A DNA stretch of 37,002 nt, from contig JAIDDJ010000008.1 in the NCBI GenBank assembly GCA_029055345.1, forward strand, positions 1 through 37,002, given 5' to 3'. Shown here piece after piece: positions 18,286-26,442 of this stretch (the first letter of the stretch is position 1; each line of letters begins with the position of its first letter). Both the position numbers and the translations under genes were made by a program. Under the pieces are notes generated by a model that saw only the letters and a program-made list of their open reading frames with translations, was not told the DNA's origin and ran no database searches. The DNA is from Muribaculaceae bacterium. GTDB taxonomy: Bacteria > Bacteroidota > Bacteroidia > Bacteroidales > Muribaculaceae.

Positions 18286-19164
18286 ATGGACAGATACCAG
18301 GACGCTGTCGCGCGTAGCCGCGTTGCTGTCGACGAAAACATCGTTAAGGCAGAAATCGCTAAAATCCTTGAAAAAACTTCCGAAAACGATAACCCTGAAG
18401 TCTATAAGAAAATCCTCGGCTCTATCGACCTTACTACCCTCAGCACCGAGGATAGCGAACTCAGCGTGGCCGCTTTCACCCGCCGCGTCAACGATTTCGA
18501 AAACGAATTCCCCCAGTATCCCCACGTCGCTGCTATCTGCGTTTACAGCAATTTCGCCGAAGTGGTGGATACAAACCTCGATGTCGAGGGAGTCGATGTC
18601 TGCGTAGTGGCTGCCGGATTCCCTTCAAGCCAGACTTTCCAGGCAGTTAAGGTCGCTGACGTCGCTATGGCTGTCGCAAGCGGCGCCGATGAAGTCGATA
18701 TCGTGCTTAATATCGGTATGTTCAACGATGGCAATTATGAAGACCTCTGCGATGAAATTATCGAGCTGAAACACACCGCAAAGGATGCCCGACTGAAAGT
18801 AATTCTCGAAACCGGAGCGCTCAAAACCCCCGAACGTATCCGCGCAGCTTCTATCCTGGCGATGTACAGCGATGCCGACTTCATAAAGACTTCTACCGGT
18901 AAAATTTATGAGGGAGCTTCTGTCGAGGCAGCCTACATTATGTGCCGGTGCATCAAGGAATATTATGAGGTGTCAGGCCGCAAGGTTGGCTTCAAGGCTG
19001 CCGGCGGAGTCCGCACCACACAGGAAGCTATCCAATATTATACTATCGTCAAGGAAATCCTCGGTGAGGATTGGCTCAATCCCGACTTATTCCGTATCGG
19101 CGCAAGCTCCCTTGCCAACAATATTCTGTCAAGCCTCGAAGGCAAATCTGTCAAATTCTTCTAA
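18286..19164 (+). CDS. deoC: Deoxyribose-phosphate aldolase
   Basis: DeoC cleaves 2-deoxyribose 5-phosphate to glyceraldehyde 3-phosphate and acetaldehyde, the last step of deoxynucleoside catabolism. The 292-residue protein shows the Schiff-base lysine (Lys201 in FIKTSTGK), the second conserved lysine (Lys237 in GFKAAGG) and the aspartate of DEVDIVLNIG (Asp138). It is about 30-40 residues longer than E. coli DeoC by an N-terminal extension, like other Bacteroidetes copies. Only 11 bases separate it from the secreted EEP nuclease/phosphatase gene, so the two are probably cotranscribed. That linkage is the main clue that the downstream locus handles DNA or deoxynucleotides. Confidence 0.96.
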   Translation: MDRYQDAVARSRVAVDENIVKAEIAKILEKTSENDNPEVYKKILGSIDLTTLSTEDSELSVAAFTRRVNDFENEFPQYPHVAAICVYSNFAEVVDTNLDVEGVDVCVVAAGFPSSQTFQAVKVADVAMAVASGADEVDIVLNIGMFNDGNYEDLCDEIIELKHTAKDARLKVILETGALKTPERIRAASILAMYSDADFIKTSTGKIYEGASVEAAYIMCRCIKEYYEVSGRKVGFKAAGGVRTTQEAIQYYTIVKEILGEDWLNPDLFRIGASSLANNILSSLEGKSVKFF

Positions 19165-19175
19165 CTCCTGCGGTT

Positions 19176-20267
19176 ATGAAAACAAAAAGATTGGCTCCCT
19201 TCGCGCTCTTTCTTCTTATTATTTTCGGCTTCATTCCCAAAGCGGCTGCCGATGATAACAAGAAGATAGCGACCTTCGGCGTAGCTTTCTACAACCTTGA
19301 GAACCTCTTCGACACCATCAACAACAATGGTAAATACGACTTGGAGTTCTCTCCTCAAGGATCTCACAAATGGGACGGCAAGAAATATTGGTCCAAAATC
19401 AAGAATCTTGCATACGCTATTTCTCAGATGACCACCAAGACTACTCCTTTCGGCCCCGCCGTTATCGGTGTCAGCGAAGTGGAAAACCGGTCGGTCCTCG
19501 AAGATCTCGTCAAGCACGAATTTATCGCCGACAGAAAGTATGAGATCGTTCACCACGACTCCCCCGATGCCCGCGGTGTCGATGTGAGCCTCCTCTATAA
19601 CCCCGACCTTTTCCGTGTGCTTAAAGTAGAAAACTATCCCCTCGAAATTCCCGAACTTCCCCGCTTCCGCACCCGCGACCAGATGTGTGTCATCGGCCTC
19701 CTCGGCAATAAGCAGACCGGTTATTCGAGAGTCGCCATTATTGTTAACCACTGGCCTTCTCGCAGGGGTGGTGAGCAAGAAAGCAGCTGGCTCCGTGAAG
19801 CGGCCGCCGCCCTTAATGCCAAAATAGCCGCCGAACTCCTCGAAAAATACCCCGATATTGGTATTATCACTATGGGGGATATGAACGATGACCCTTACAA
19901 TAAATCCGTTTCCCAAGTCCTGGGCGCCGTCAAGAACATTAAGGATGTTAAGGAGGGCGGTTTCTACAACCCTTTCTGGGAAAAACTCGATAAGGGCATT
20001 GGCTCTTACATATACCGCGGTGGCTGGAATCTCTTCGACCAGATTATTCTAAACTCAAACCTCGTCGACGGAAAGTCAGGCCTTAAATTCCTTACCGCCG
20101 AAGTCCTCAACAAACCGTTCCTTCTCCAGCAGGATGGTCAGTATAAAGGATATCCCCTCCGCACATTCTCTTCCGGAGCTTGGTCTAACGGATATTCAGA
20201 CCATCTCCCCACTGAAATATTCCTCGTAAGGGAAGTTACTCTTAAAGATTCCAACGAACAACAATAA
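19176..20267 (+). CDS. Secreted endonuclease/exonuclease/phosphatase (EEP) family enzyme
   Basis: The 363-residue protein begins with a signal peptide (FALFLLIIFGFIPKAAA) and has every catalytic block of the DNase I/EEP fold: FYNLENLFD (Asn40), GVSEVENR (Glu101), PDARGVDVS (Asp131, Arg133), VNHWPSR (Asn191, His192), MGDMNDDP (Asp235, Asn237) and a terminal SDHLP (Asp342, His343). It is expected to hydrolyse phosphodiesters or phosphomonoesters with a divalent metal in the periplasm. The exact substrate is not determined. The frame is open further upstream to 19071 inside deoC, but the ATG at 19176 gives the signal peptide. It is 11 bases from deoC and 7 bases from the TonB receptor gene. Confidence 0.92.
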   Translation: MKTKRLAPFALFLLIIFGFIPKAAADDNKKIATFGVAFYNLENLFDTINNNGKYDLEFSPQGSHKWDGKKYWSKIKNLAYAISQMTTKTTPFGPAVIGVSEVENRSVLEDLVKHEFIADRKYEIVHHDSPDARGVDVSLLYNPDLFRVLKVENYPLEIPELPRFRTRDQMCVIGLLGNKQTGYSRVAIIVNHWPSRRGGEQESSWLREAAAALNAKIAAELLEKYPDIGIITMGDMNDDPYNKSVSQVLGAVKNIKDVKEGGFYNPFWEKLDKGIGSYIYRGGWNLFDQIILNSNLVDGKSGLKFLTAEVLNKPFLLQQDGQYKGYPLRTFSSGAWSNGYSDHLPTEIFLVREVTLKDSNEQQ

Positions 20268-20274
20268 CCTTCAT

Positions 20275-23091
20275 ATGAAAAAACTTGCAACCATTCTCTT
20301 CTCCCTGATCGGTTTCTCTGTGGCGGCTCTCGCTCAGACCGGCATCAAAGGCACTGTCGTCGACGCTGCAACAGGTCGGCCTATCGCTGATGCCAATATT
20401 ATCCTTAAAGATCAGGCCATTTTTGTCGTAACCGGCACCGATGGCGTTTTCACAATCTCTAATGCTGCCCCCGGCTCTGACGTTATCGAAATTATCGCAT
20501 CCGGATTCGATGATAATTATACCGATATCGAACTGAAACGCGACTTGATGGTCAACATCGGCGAAATTCGACTCACTCCCTCGGGTTTCGTCGCTTCTGA
20601 ACTAAACTCCGATAATTTCCTCTTCGATGAGGAGGATATCCTCGAAGACGAAGGTCTCGGCCAATCTGTCGGCACGATCCAGGGTGCTACTGATGATATT
20701 TTCTATCAGGCTGCTAATTACAACTTCTCTGTGGTCCGATTCCGTATGAGGGGTCTCGACCAGAACTGGCAGACCGGATATGTCAACGGGTTCAACATGA
20801 ACGACGCTATGCGCGGCCGTTTCAATTTCTCCATGTTCGGAGGAATGACATCAAGCGCCTTCCGCAACCGAACCACTGAAATCGGTATGGCCGCCGCGCC
20901 TTACGGTTACGGCTCTATCGGGGGCTCCAACAATATCACCACTTACGCTTCAGAATATGCCCCCGGTTGGAAAGGCAACATCTCATATACGAATTCGAAC
21001 TATATGCTCCGCGCTATGCTCCAGTATTCTACCGGAGTCACTAAAAATGGATGGGCTTTCAGCGCCTCCATCATTGGCAGGTATGCTCCCGAAGGTGTAA
21101 TCGAAGGAACTTTCTACAACTCTTTCGGCTACTCTCTCTCGCTGGAAAAAATATTCAACGACCAACATTCGCTTAACCTGTCAACCTGGGGTGCACCCAC
21201 GCAGCGCGCCACCAATGCCGCTACTACTCAACAGGCTTACGACCTCGCCGGCTCTAACCTCTACAATCCGTCCTGGGGCTACCTCGACGGTAAGAAGAAA
21301 TCAAGCCGTATCGTCGAATCTTTCGACCCTTCGGTGATGCTCAACTGGATATGGAAACCCAAAATGGGCACCAAGCTCAACACCGGTATCGCTTTCCGTT
21401 CTAACAATTACAGCTCTTCTGCTCTGAACTGGTATCAGGCTGCCGACCCCAGACCCGATTATTACCGTAACCTCCCTTACTACTATACTCCTACTGCTGA
21501 CCCCGACCTGAATCCGGATCTTTTTGAAGCTCAGCTCGCTCAGCAGCAATTCGTCGCTGACTGGTGGAGCGGCGATCAGGCTCACCGCCAGATCGACTGG
21601 AACTCAATCTATCAGGTCAACCTCCTCAACCGTAACCAATACGACCGCGACCCGGAACTTGTCGGCCAGTCTACTTACATCCTCGAAAACCGTCATTCTA
21701 ACTTCAACGCCTATATGCTCAATTCATATCTTGACCATAGGCTCAACGATAAAATGACTCTTCAGGGTGGACTTAGCGTGAATTTTACCGACGCCCATTA
21801 TTATAAAACCATTCGCGATCTCCTCGGAGGCGAATTCTGGCGAGATATCGATAACTTCTCCGAACGCGACTTCGCCGGTGACGTCAATATAATGCAGAAC
21901 GACCTCGACAACCCCAACCGCAAGGTTTATGAAGGCGATAAGTTCGGTTATGACTATTTCATCCGCGACATCAACGGGCGCCTTTGGCTGCAGAACCAGA
22001 TCGTTACCCGCCATTGGAATGTTGACTACGCCGCTGAATTCAGTTATACTTCTTTCTGGCGTGACGGACAGATGCGCAACGGTCGCGCCCCGGGTGGCGT
22101 AGATGAGAGCGGAAATCCTCTCCCCATTTCTAAAGGCAAAGGTGATACTCACTCTTTCGCAAACTTCGGCCTCAAAGCAGGTGCCACATATAAACTCGAC
22201 GGACGAAACTATTTCACCGCTCATGTCGGTTACGGCACCCGCGCTCCGCTGCCTAACGATGCCTACGTTTCCCCGCGCACAAAGGACAACGCTGTCGGCG
22301 ACCTCAAATCGGAAAAATATCTCTCGGCCGATCTAAGCTATACTTGGAACTATCGTAATTTCCGTGGCTCAGTTACCGGCTTCTATACCCGCATATGGGA
22401 CGGCATGAAGCGCTCTGCTTTCTATGACTACGAACTCAACTCGTTCATGAACTACGCTATGAGTGGAATTTCTACTGAATTCAAGGGTATCGAACTCGGT
22501 TTGCAGTATAAAATACTCAGCAACCTCTCCGTTTCAGCTGTTGGAACAATCTCCAAATATCAGTATAAGAACGACCCCTGGGGTGTCAGAAGTATCGAAA
22601 ACGGTTCTAAGGATGATGTGGTCCGCAGAGTCTACCTCAAGAATTATTATGTCGGCGGCACACCCCAGCAGGCTGTGTCTTTTGCCGTTAACTACAACGT
22701 GTCAAGATGGTTCTTCGAAGTGAACGCGCAGTGGTTCGGCGACAACTACTACGAACTCTCACCGACTCGCCACGAAGAAATGCCCGGCCTCTGGAAGTAT
22801 TGCTTCACTGAGGAAGAATACGAACAGCGCCGCGATGAAATTACCCGCCAGGATCGCCTTAACAATGAATGGGTCGTCAACCTGTCTATCGGTAAGGTTA
22901 TCTATACGAAGTTTGGCTCGCTCAACTTCAATCTCTCAGTCAACAACCTCCTCAATAACCGTAACATCCAGACCTCCGGCTGGCAGGAAGGTAAGTTCGA
23001 CTATACAAACTATGACGTCAATAAATTCCAGAACAAAGTATGGTATGCTCAGGGCATCCGTGTTTTCCTGAATTGTGGAATCAGATTCTAA
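20275..23091 (+). CDS. TonB-dependent receptor with CarboxypepD_reg-like N-terminal domain
   Basis: The 938-residue protein has a signal peptide (cleavage after ALA near residue 20), then a CarboxypepD_reg-like beta-sandwich (about 22-105; GIKGTVVDAATGRPI), a plug region (about 125-235; RFRMRGLDQN, GGSNN) and a long beta-barrel rich in aromatic alternation ending in ...FLNCGIRF with a terminal Phe, as in outer membrane proteins. It is SusC-related, but no SusD-like gene follows: two other lipoproteins occupy that place. It is 7 bases after the EEP gene and 19 bases before the first lipoprotein. I infer that it imports DNA-derived products; the sequence alone does not show the ligand. Confidence 0.9.
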   Translation: MKKLATILFSLIGFSVAALAQTGIKGTVVDAATGRPIADANIILKDQAIFVVTGTDGVFTISNAAPGSDVIEIIASGFDDNYTDIELKRDLMVNIGEIRLTPSGFVASELNSDNFLFDEEDILEDEGLGQSVGTIQGATDDIFYQAANYNFSVVRFRMRGLDQNWQTGYVNGFNMNDAMRGRFNFSMFGGMTSSAFRNRTTEIGMAAAPYGYGSIGGSNNITTYASEYAPGWKGNISYTNSNYMLRAMLQYSTGVTKNGWAFSASIIGRYAPEGVIEGTFYNSFGYSLSLEKIFNDQHSLNLSTWGAPTQRATNAATTQQAYDLAGSNLYNPSWGYLDGKKKSSRIVESFDPSVMLNWIWKPKMGTKLNTGIAFRSNNYSSSALNWYQAADPRPDYYRNLPYYYTPTADPDLNPDLFEAQLAQQQFVADWWSGDQAHRQIDWNSIYQVNLLNRNQYDRDPELVGQSTYILENRHSNFNAYMLNSYLDHRLNDKMTLQGGLSVNFTDAHYYKTIRDLLGGEFWRDIDNFSERDFAGDVNIMQNDLDNPNRKVYEGDKFGYDYFIRDINGRLWLQNQIVTRHWNVDYAAEFSYTSFWRDGQMRNGRAPGGVDESGNPLPISKGKGDTHSFANFGLKAGATYKLDGRNYFTAHVGYGTRAPLPNDAYVSPRTKDNAVGDLKSEKYLSADLSYTWNYRNFRGSVTGFYTRIWDGMKRSAFYDYELNSFMNYAMSGISTEFKGIELGLQYKILSNLSVSAVGTISKYQYKNDPWGVRSIENGSKDDVVRRVYLKNYYVGGTPQQAVSFAVNYNVSRWFFEVNAQWFGDNYYELSPTRHEEMPGLWKYCFTEEEYEQRRDEITRQDRLNNEWVVNLSIGKVIYTKFGSLNFNLSVNNLLNNRNIQTSGWQEGKFDYTNYDVNKFQNKVWYAQGIRVFLNCGIRF

Positions 23092-23110
23092 CCCTTTCAA
23101 GCATTTGGCA

Positions 23111-24679
23111 ATGAAAAAGAATTTTTTATATATCGTGGCTCTGCTTGCAGGGTGCCTCGTCTCTCTATCATCTTGTAATGATGAATTTTCCCAGCCCCCG
23201 GTAATAATCCCTGAAGGCGGTATCGGAACCGGCGAATGGGACTCTCCTATGACCGCTTACCAATGTCTCATCGGTTCGGTCAATGAGAATATTGCTCAAC
23301 CTTGGGTCAAAGGCTATATCGTCGGCGTTATAAATACTTCCGTCGGTAATGTCCTGAATGCCCGCTCCGCCCAATTCGAAGGCCCGTTCAATATTAACAC
23401 CAACATTCTTCTGGCTATGGATCCCAATGAAACCGATTGGGAAAAATGCGCTTCCGTCCAGCTCCCGAGTGGTAGTGTCCGCGATGCTATAAATCTTTCC
23501 CAGAATCCCGGAAACCTCGGTAAATTGGTCTGCCTCAAAGGCACTCTCGGTGAAAAATATTGTGGTGTCTATGGCCTCAAAGCTGTCAATGATTTCAATT
23601 GGGGTGAACTGGGAAATAAGCCTCTTGAGCTCAACCCCATTGACGGACCGTTCCTCGAAACTTTCGATGCCACTACCGACTTCGCTCCATATGAAAAGCA
23701 AGGATGGAAACGTGTCATGATTCTCGGTGGCCTCGACGGATGGTATATTAAGAGCTTTGACAAGGAGAACAACAATTATGTCTCCTGTAGCGCTTACCTC
23801 GGCTCTGAAACCGGAGGCCCCTATGAAAACTGGCTGATTACTCCTGCTATTGACCTGAATAAACTCACCGACAAAACCCTCCAGTTCCTCTCGCAGGCTG
23901 CTTATGCCACAGACTCTGAATGCTCGCTTGAAGTATTCGTGATGACTACCGATAATCCGGCAACTTCTCAGAATGTCAAGATTGACCCGATTCTGGCTAT
24001 TCCTCCGCAAAGCGGCTACAGCACTTGGGTTGACTCCGGTATCATCGATCTTTCTCAATTCAACGGCACAATCTATATCGGCTGGAGATATTACTCTGAA
24101 AAGGGCGGCAAAAACAATTCCGCAACTTACTGTATTGATGACATCAATGTCGGAAATGCTTCTGAACCCCTTAATCCCCCTGTAATCCCGGAGGATACTT
24201 CCATTTATTCCGGCCTCGAGGAGGATGCTGCTTCTATCGACTGGAAATTCGACAATATTCTCCTCCCCGCAGGTCTCAACGAAATTTGGTCCTGGAAGTC
24301 TTACAACGACAAGCATTATCTCAACGCCTCTGCTTTTCCCAAGAAGGAAAATTCTGAAGCTATCGCTTACTCTCCGGTTATTTCTCTTGCTGGAGTCTCT
24401 AAAGCCACAGTTTCTTTCATGCATGCTGCAAGTTTCCAGACTACTATCCTGCAGCTCGGAAAATTCGTGGTTAGAGAGGCCGGCAATGCCGAATGGACGG
24501 AATTCGATATTCCTGTATGGCCGCCGGCCGGAAAGTGGACTTTCACTTCTTCCGGCAACATAGACCTGTCAGCTTTCGATGGTAAGGATATTGAAATCGG
24601 TTTCAAATATGCTTCTTCACCCGAAGGTGCGGACACTTGGGAAATAAGAAACGTCAAAGTGGAAGGCAACCGCGATTGA
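23111..24679 (+). CDS. Predicted surface lipoprotein with OB-like (DUF6359-type) domain and two jelly-roll modules
   Basis: The 522-residue protein has a lipoprotein signal (LSLSSC, Cys22) followed by NDEF, acidic residues that fit the Bacteroidetes lipoprotein surface-export signal. Residues about 40-155 match a compact OB-like pattern (WVKGYIVG, NILLAMDPNE, SVQLPSGSVRDAIN, LVCLKGTLGEKYCG) that I associate with DUF6359. A choice-of-anchor-J-like jelly roll follows (about 165-350; ENWLITPAIDL, IYIGWRYYSE, YCIDDI). The last 150 residues form a module nearly duplicated at the end of the second endonuclease I (GADTWEIRNV). The frame opens at 23075 within the receptor gene, but the signal peptide starts at 23111. 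It may bind substrate for the receptor; that is inference. Confidence 0.8.
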   Translation: MKKNFLYIVALLAGCLVSLSSCNDEFSQPPVIIPEGGIGTGEWDSPMTAYQCLIGSVNENIAQPWVKGYIVGVINTSVGNVLNARSAQFEGPFNINTNILLAMDPNETDWEKCASVQLPSGSVRDAINLSQNPGNLGKLVCLKGTLGEKYCGVYGLKAVNDFNWGELGNKPLELNPIDGPFLETFDATTDFAPYEKQGWKRVMILGGLDGWYIKSFDKENNNYVSCSAYLGSETGGPYENWLITPAIDLNKLTDKTLQFLSQAAYATDSECSLEVFVMTTDNPATSQNVKIDPILAIPPQSGYSTWVDSGIIDLSQFNGTIYIGWRYYSEKGGKNNSATYCIDDINVGNASEPLNPPVIPEDTSIYSGLEEDAASIDWKFDNILLPAGLNEIWSWKSYNDKHYLNASAFPKKENSEAIAYSPVISLAGVSKATVSFMHAASFQTTILQLGKFVVREAGNAEWTEFDIPVWPPAGKWTFTSSGNIDLSAFDGKDIEIGFKYASSPEGADTWEIRNVKVEGNRD

Positions 24680-24728
24680 TGTTGGCAATCCTATAAAGTT
24701 GCTCTAATCTTTTAAATAATTGAATCTT

Positions 24729-26405
24729 ATGAAATTTTCAGCATATTCTTATCTGGCCGCGGCTTTGCTCATTATTCCCGCTGTAACTGCTTGCCAGGCC
24801 GACATGGATAATCCCGGACTCCAGACACCCGTAGCCTCGATTAATCCTAATACTACTATTCTCGAACTCAAACAGAAGTTCGAGAATACCACCGAACTTA
24901 TCGGCACCAAGGATAATGGCGAACACTATATCATCCATGGCCGCGTGGTCTCAAGCGATGCCTCCGGAAATATCTATAATTCGCTCGTTATTCAGGACGA
25001 AACCGCTGCGCTCACTTTCTCGATCCGTCAGGGAAGTATGTACAATGAATATCGACTCGGACAGGATATGGTCGTGGATATGACCGGCCTCAATATCGGT
25101 TACTATCGAGGGCTGCAGCAGGTGGGCACACCCGACAAGCCATATAATGGTGAACCTCAGCTCGGTTTCATGGCTTACGACTACTGGCTCGCTCACGCTC
25201 AATGCAATGGCCTCCCGAAACCTGAATATAAGAACGTTACCCTCAATTCACAATATCCCGATGATGAATACTACTGCATCGTATTCAACAGTTTCGATGA
25301 ATTGACTCAAGGCACTCTCCCCGAACTCCAGAGCCAGTTCGTGGAATTCCGCAACGTCTCTTTCCAAATTAAGGAAGGCGAGGAAACCTACGCTCCTTAT
25401 CAGGAAAGCGTCAACCGCACCCTCGTTGACGCTAACGGCCAGACTCTCACTGTCCGTAATTCCGGATATTCTAACTTCTATAATACTCCCCTCCCCAAGG
25501 GTCGTGGTAATGTCCGCGGTATTCTCCAATATTACTCCGGAGACAATCCCTGGCAGATTATTCTCCGTGACCTCAGCGACGTCATGATCACCACCAAGGG
25601 CGAAGAAGACGACCCGTTCTCTGTGACCGACCTCTCAAACCCCGACTTCTCCGGTCTCTCCGGCTGGACAAAGGGCTACGTAGTGGGCTCGGTTAAGGCC
25701 GGTGTCGCTGAAGTGACTTCTCCGGAGGATGTGATTTTCGGCCCGGATGCAGAAATGGATAATAATGTCCTTATTGCCGATAATCCCGATGAAACCGACC
25801 TCGCTAAGTGCGCCCTCGTCCAGCTCCCGCAGATGACTCAGCTGCGCTTCTGGATCAATCTCCTCGATAATCCCGAAGTTTATAAGAAAGAACTCCTTGT
25901 AAAGGGTGAAATCGGCACAGACCTCGGCATACCGGCTGTTCTGGATTCACGCGGAGGATTCGATGATTTCAAACTCGATGGAAAAACGCTGAGCGGTGGT
26001 AGCGATGCCCCCGACCCCGCCGGAACCGGTACTGAAGCTGACCCATATAACGTGGCCTATGTAATGCAGTCCACAGCCGATCAGTCCGATGTGTGGGTTA
26101 TCGGTTACGTCGCCGGTTATGTCGCTGATGGTAACTTCGCTGATGGCGCCGAGTTCTCAGCCAACGAGGTCCCCAATTCGACCAATTACCTTAACTCTAC
26201 CAATATCATCCTCTCTGCGGTCGCTCCTATGAAGTGCGGTGTCGCAAATTCTGTGCCCGCCCAGCTCACTGCCGCTTCAAGACCAACTCTCGGACTTCGC
26301 ATTAACCCCGCTGTTTATGGTAAGCAGGTTAAGGTGAAATGCCGTATCGCCGATTACCTCGGCTCACGCGGTATTCGCCAGATTTCCGAAGTTGTGGTGC
26401 TCTAA
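24729..26405 (+). CDS. Predicted surface lipoprotein with DUF5689-like and two DUF6359-like OB-type domains
   Basis: The 558-residue protein has a lipoprotein signal (PAVTAC, Cys22) followed by QADMD, again acidic. Residues about 35-285 resemble DUF5689 (IHGRVVSSDASGNIYN, LVIQDETAAL), an OB-fold-like unit. Two further OB-like repeats of the type seen in the preceding lipoprotein follow (about 295-425, with WTKGYVVGSV and VQLPQMTQLRFWINL; about 430-558, with VWVIGYVAGYV and NIILSA). OB folds commonly bind nucleic acid or sugar, so a DNA-holding role beside the receptor is plausible but unproven. A TTG at 24720 could start three residues earlier; ATG at 24729 is preferred. Gap to the previous gene is 49 bases. 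Confidence 0.78.
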   Translation: MKFSAYSYLAAALLIIPAVTACQADMDNPGLQTPVASINPNTTILELKQKFENTTELIGTKDNGEHYIIHGRVVSSDASGNIYNSLVIQDETAALTFSIRQGSMYNEYRLGQDMVVDMTGLNIGYYRGLQQVGTPDKPYNGEPQLGFMAYDYWLAHAQCNGLPKPEYKNVTLNSQYPDDEYYCIVFNSFDELTQGTLPELQSQFVEFRNVSFQIKEGEETYAPYQESVNRTLVDANGQTLTVRNSGYSNFYNTPLPKGRGNVRGILQYYSGDNPWQIILRDLSDVMITTKGEEDDPFSVTDLSNPDFSGLSGWTKGYVVGSVKAGVAEVTSPEDVIFGPDAEMDNNVLIADNPDETDLAKCALVQLPQMTQLRFWINLLDNPEVYKKELLVKGEIGTDLGIPAVLDSRGGFDDFKLDGKTLSGGSDAPDPAGTGTEADPYNVAYVMQSTADQSDVWVIGYVAGYVADGNFADGAEFSANEVPNSTNYLNSTNIILSAVAPMKCGVANSVPAQLTAASRPTLGLRINPAVYGKQVKVKCRIADYLGSRGIRQISEVVVL

Positions 26406-26442
26406 GACTTTATTTCACTCCTCGTTATTCTGACTTTTTCTG

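Noticed and set aside
19071-19175. Earlier start for the EEP enzyme, inside deoC
   Set aside because: It would bury the signal peptide behind 35 extra residues; the ATG at 19176 gives a normal secreted N-terminus.
20275-23091. Classical SusC/SusD polysaccharide locus
   Set aside because: No SusD-like protein and no glycoside hydrolase is near the receptor; the neighbours are nucleases and DeoC.
23168-24424. Long open frame of 418 codons on the minus strand
   Set aside because: It lies fully opposite the first lipoprotein gene, has no recognisable domain, and no promoter; it is a shadow of codon bias.
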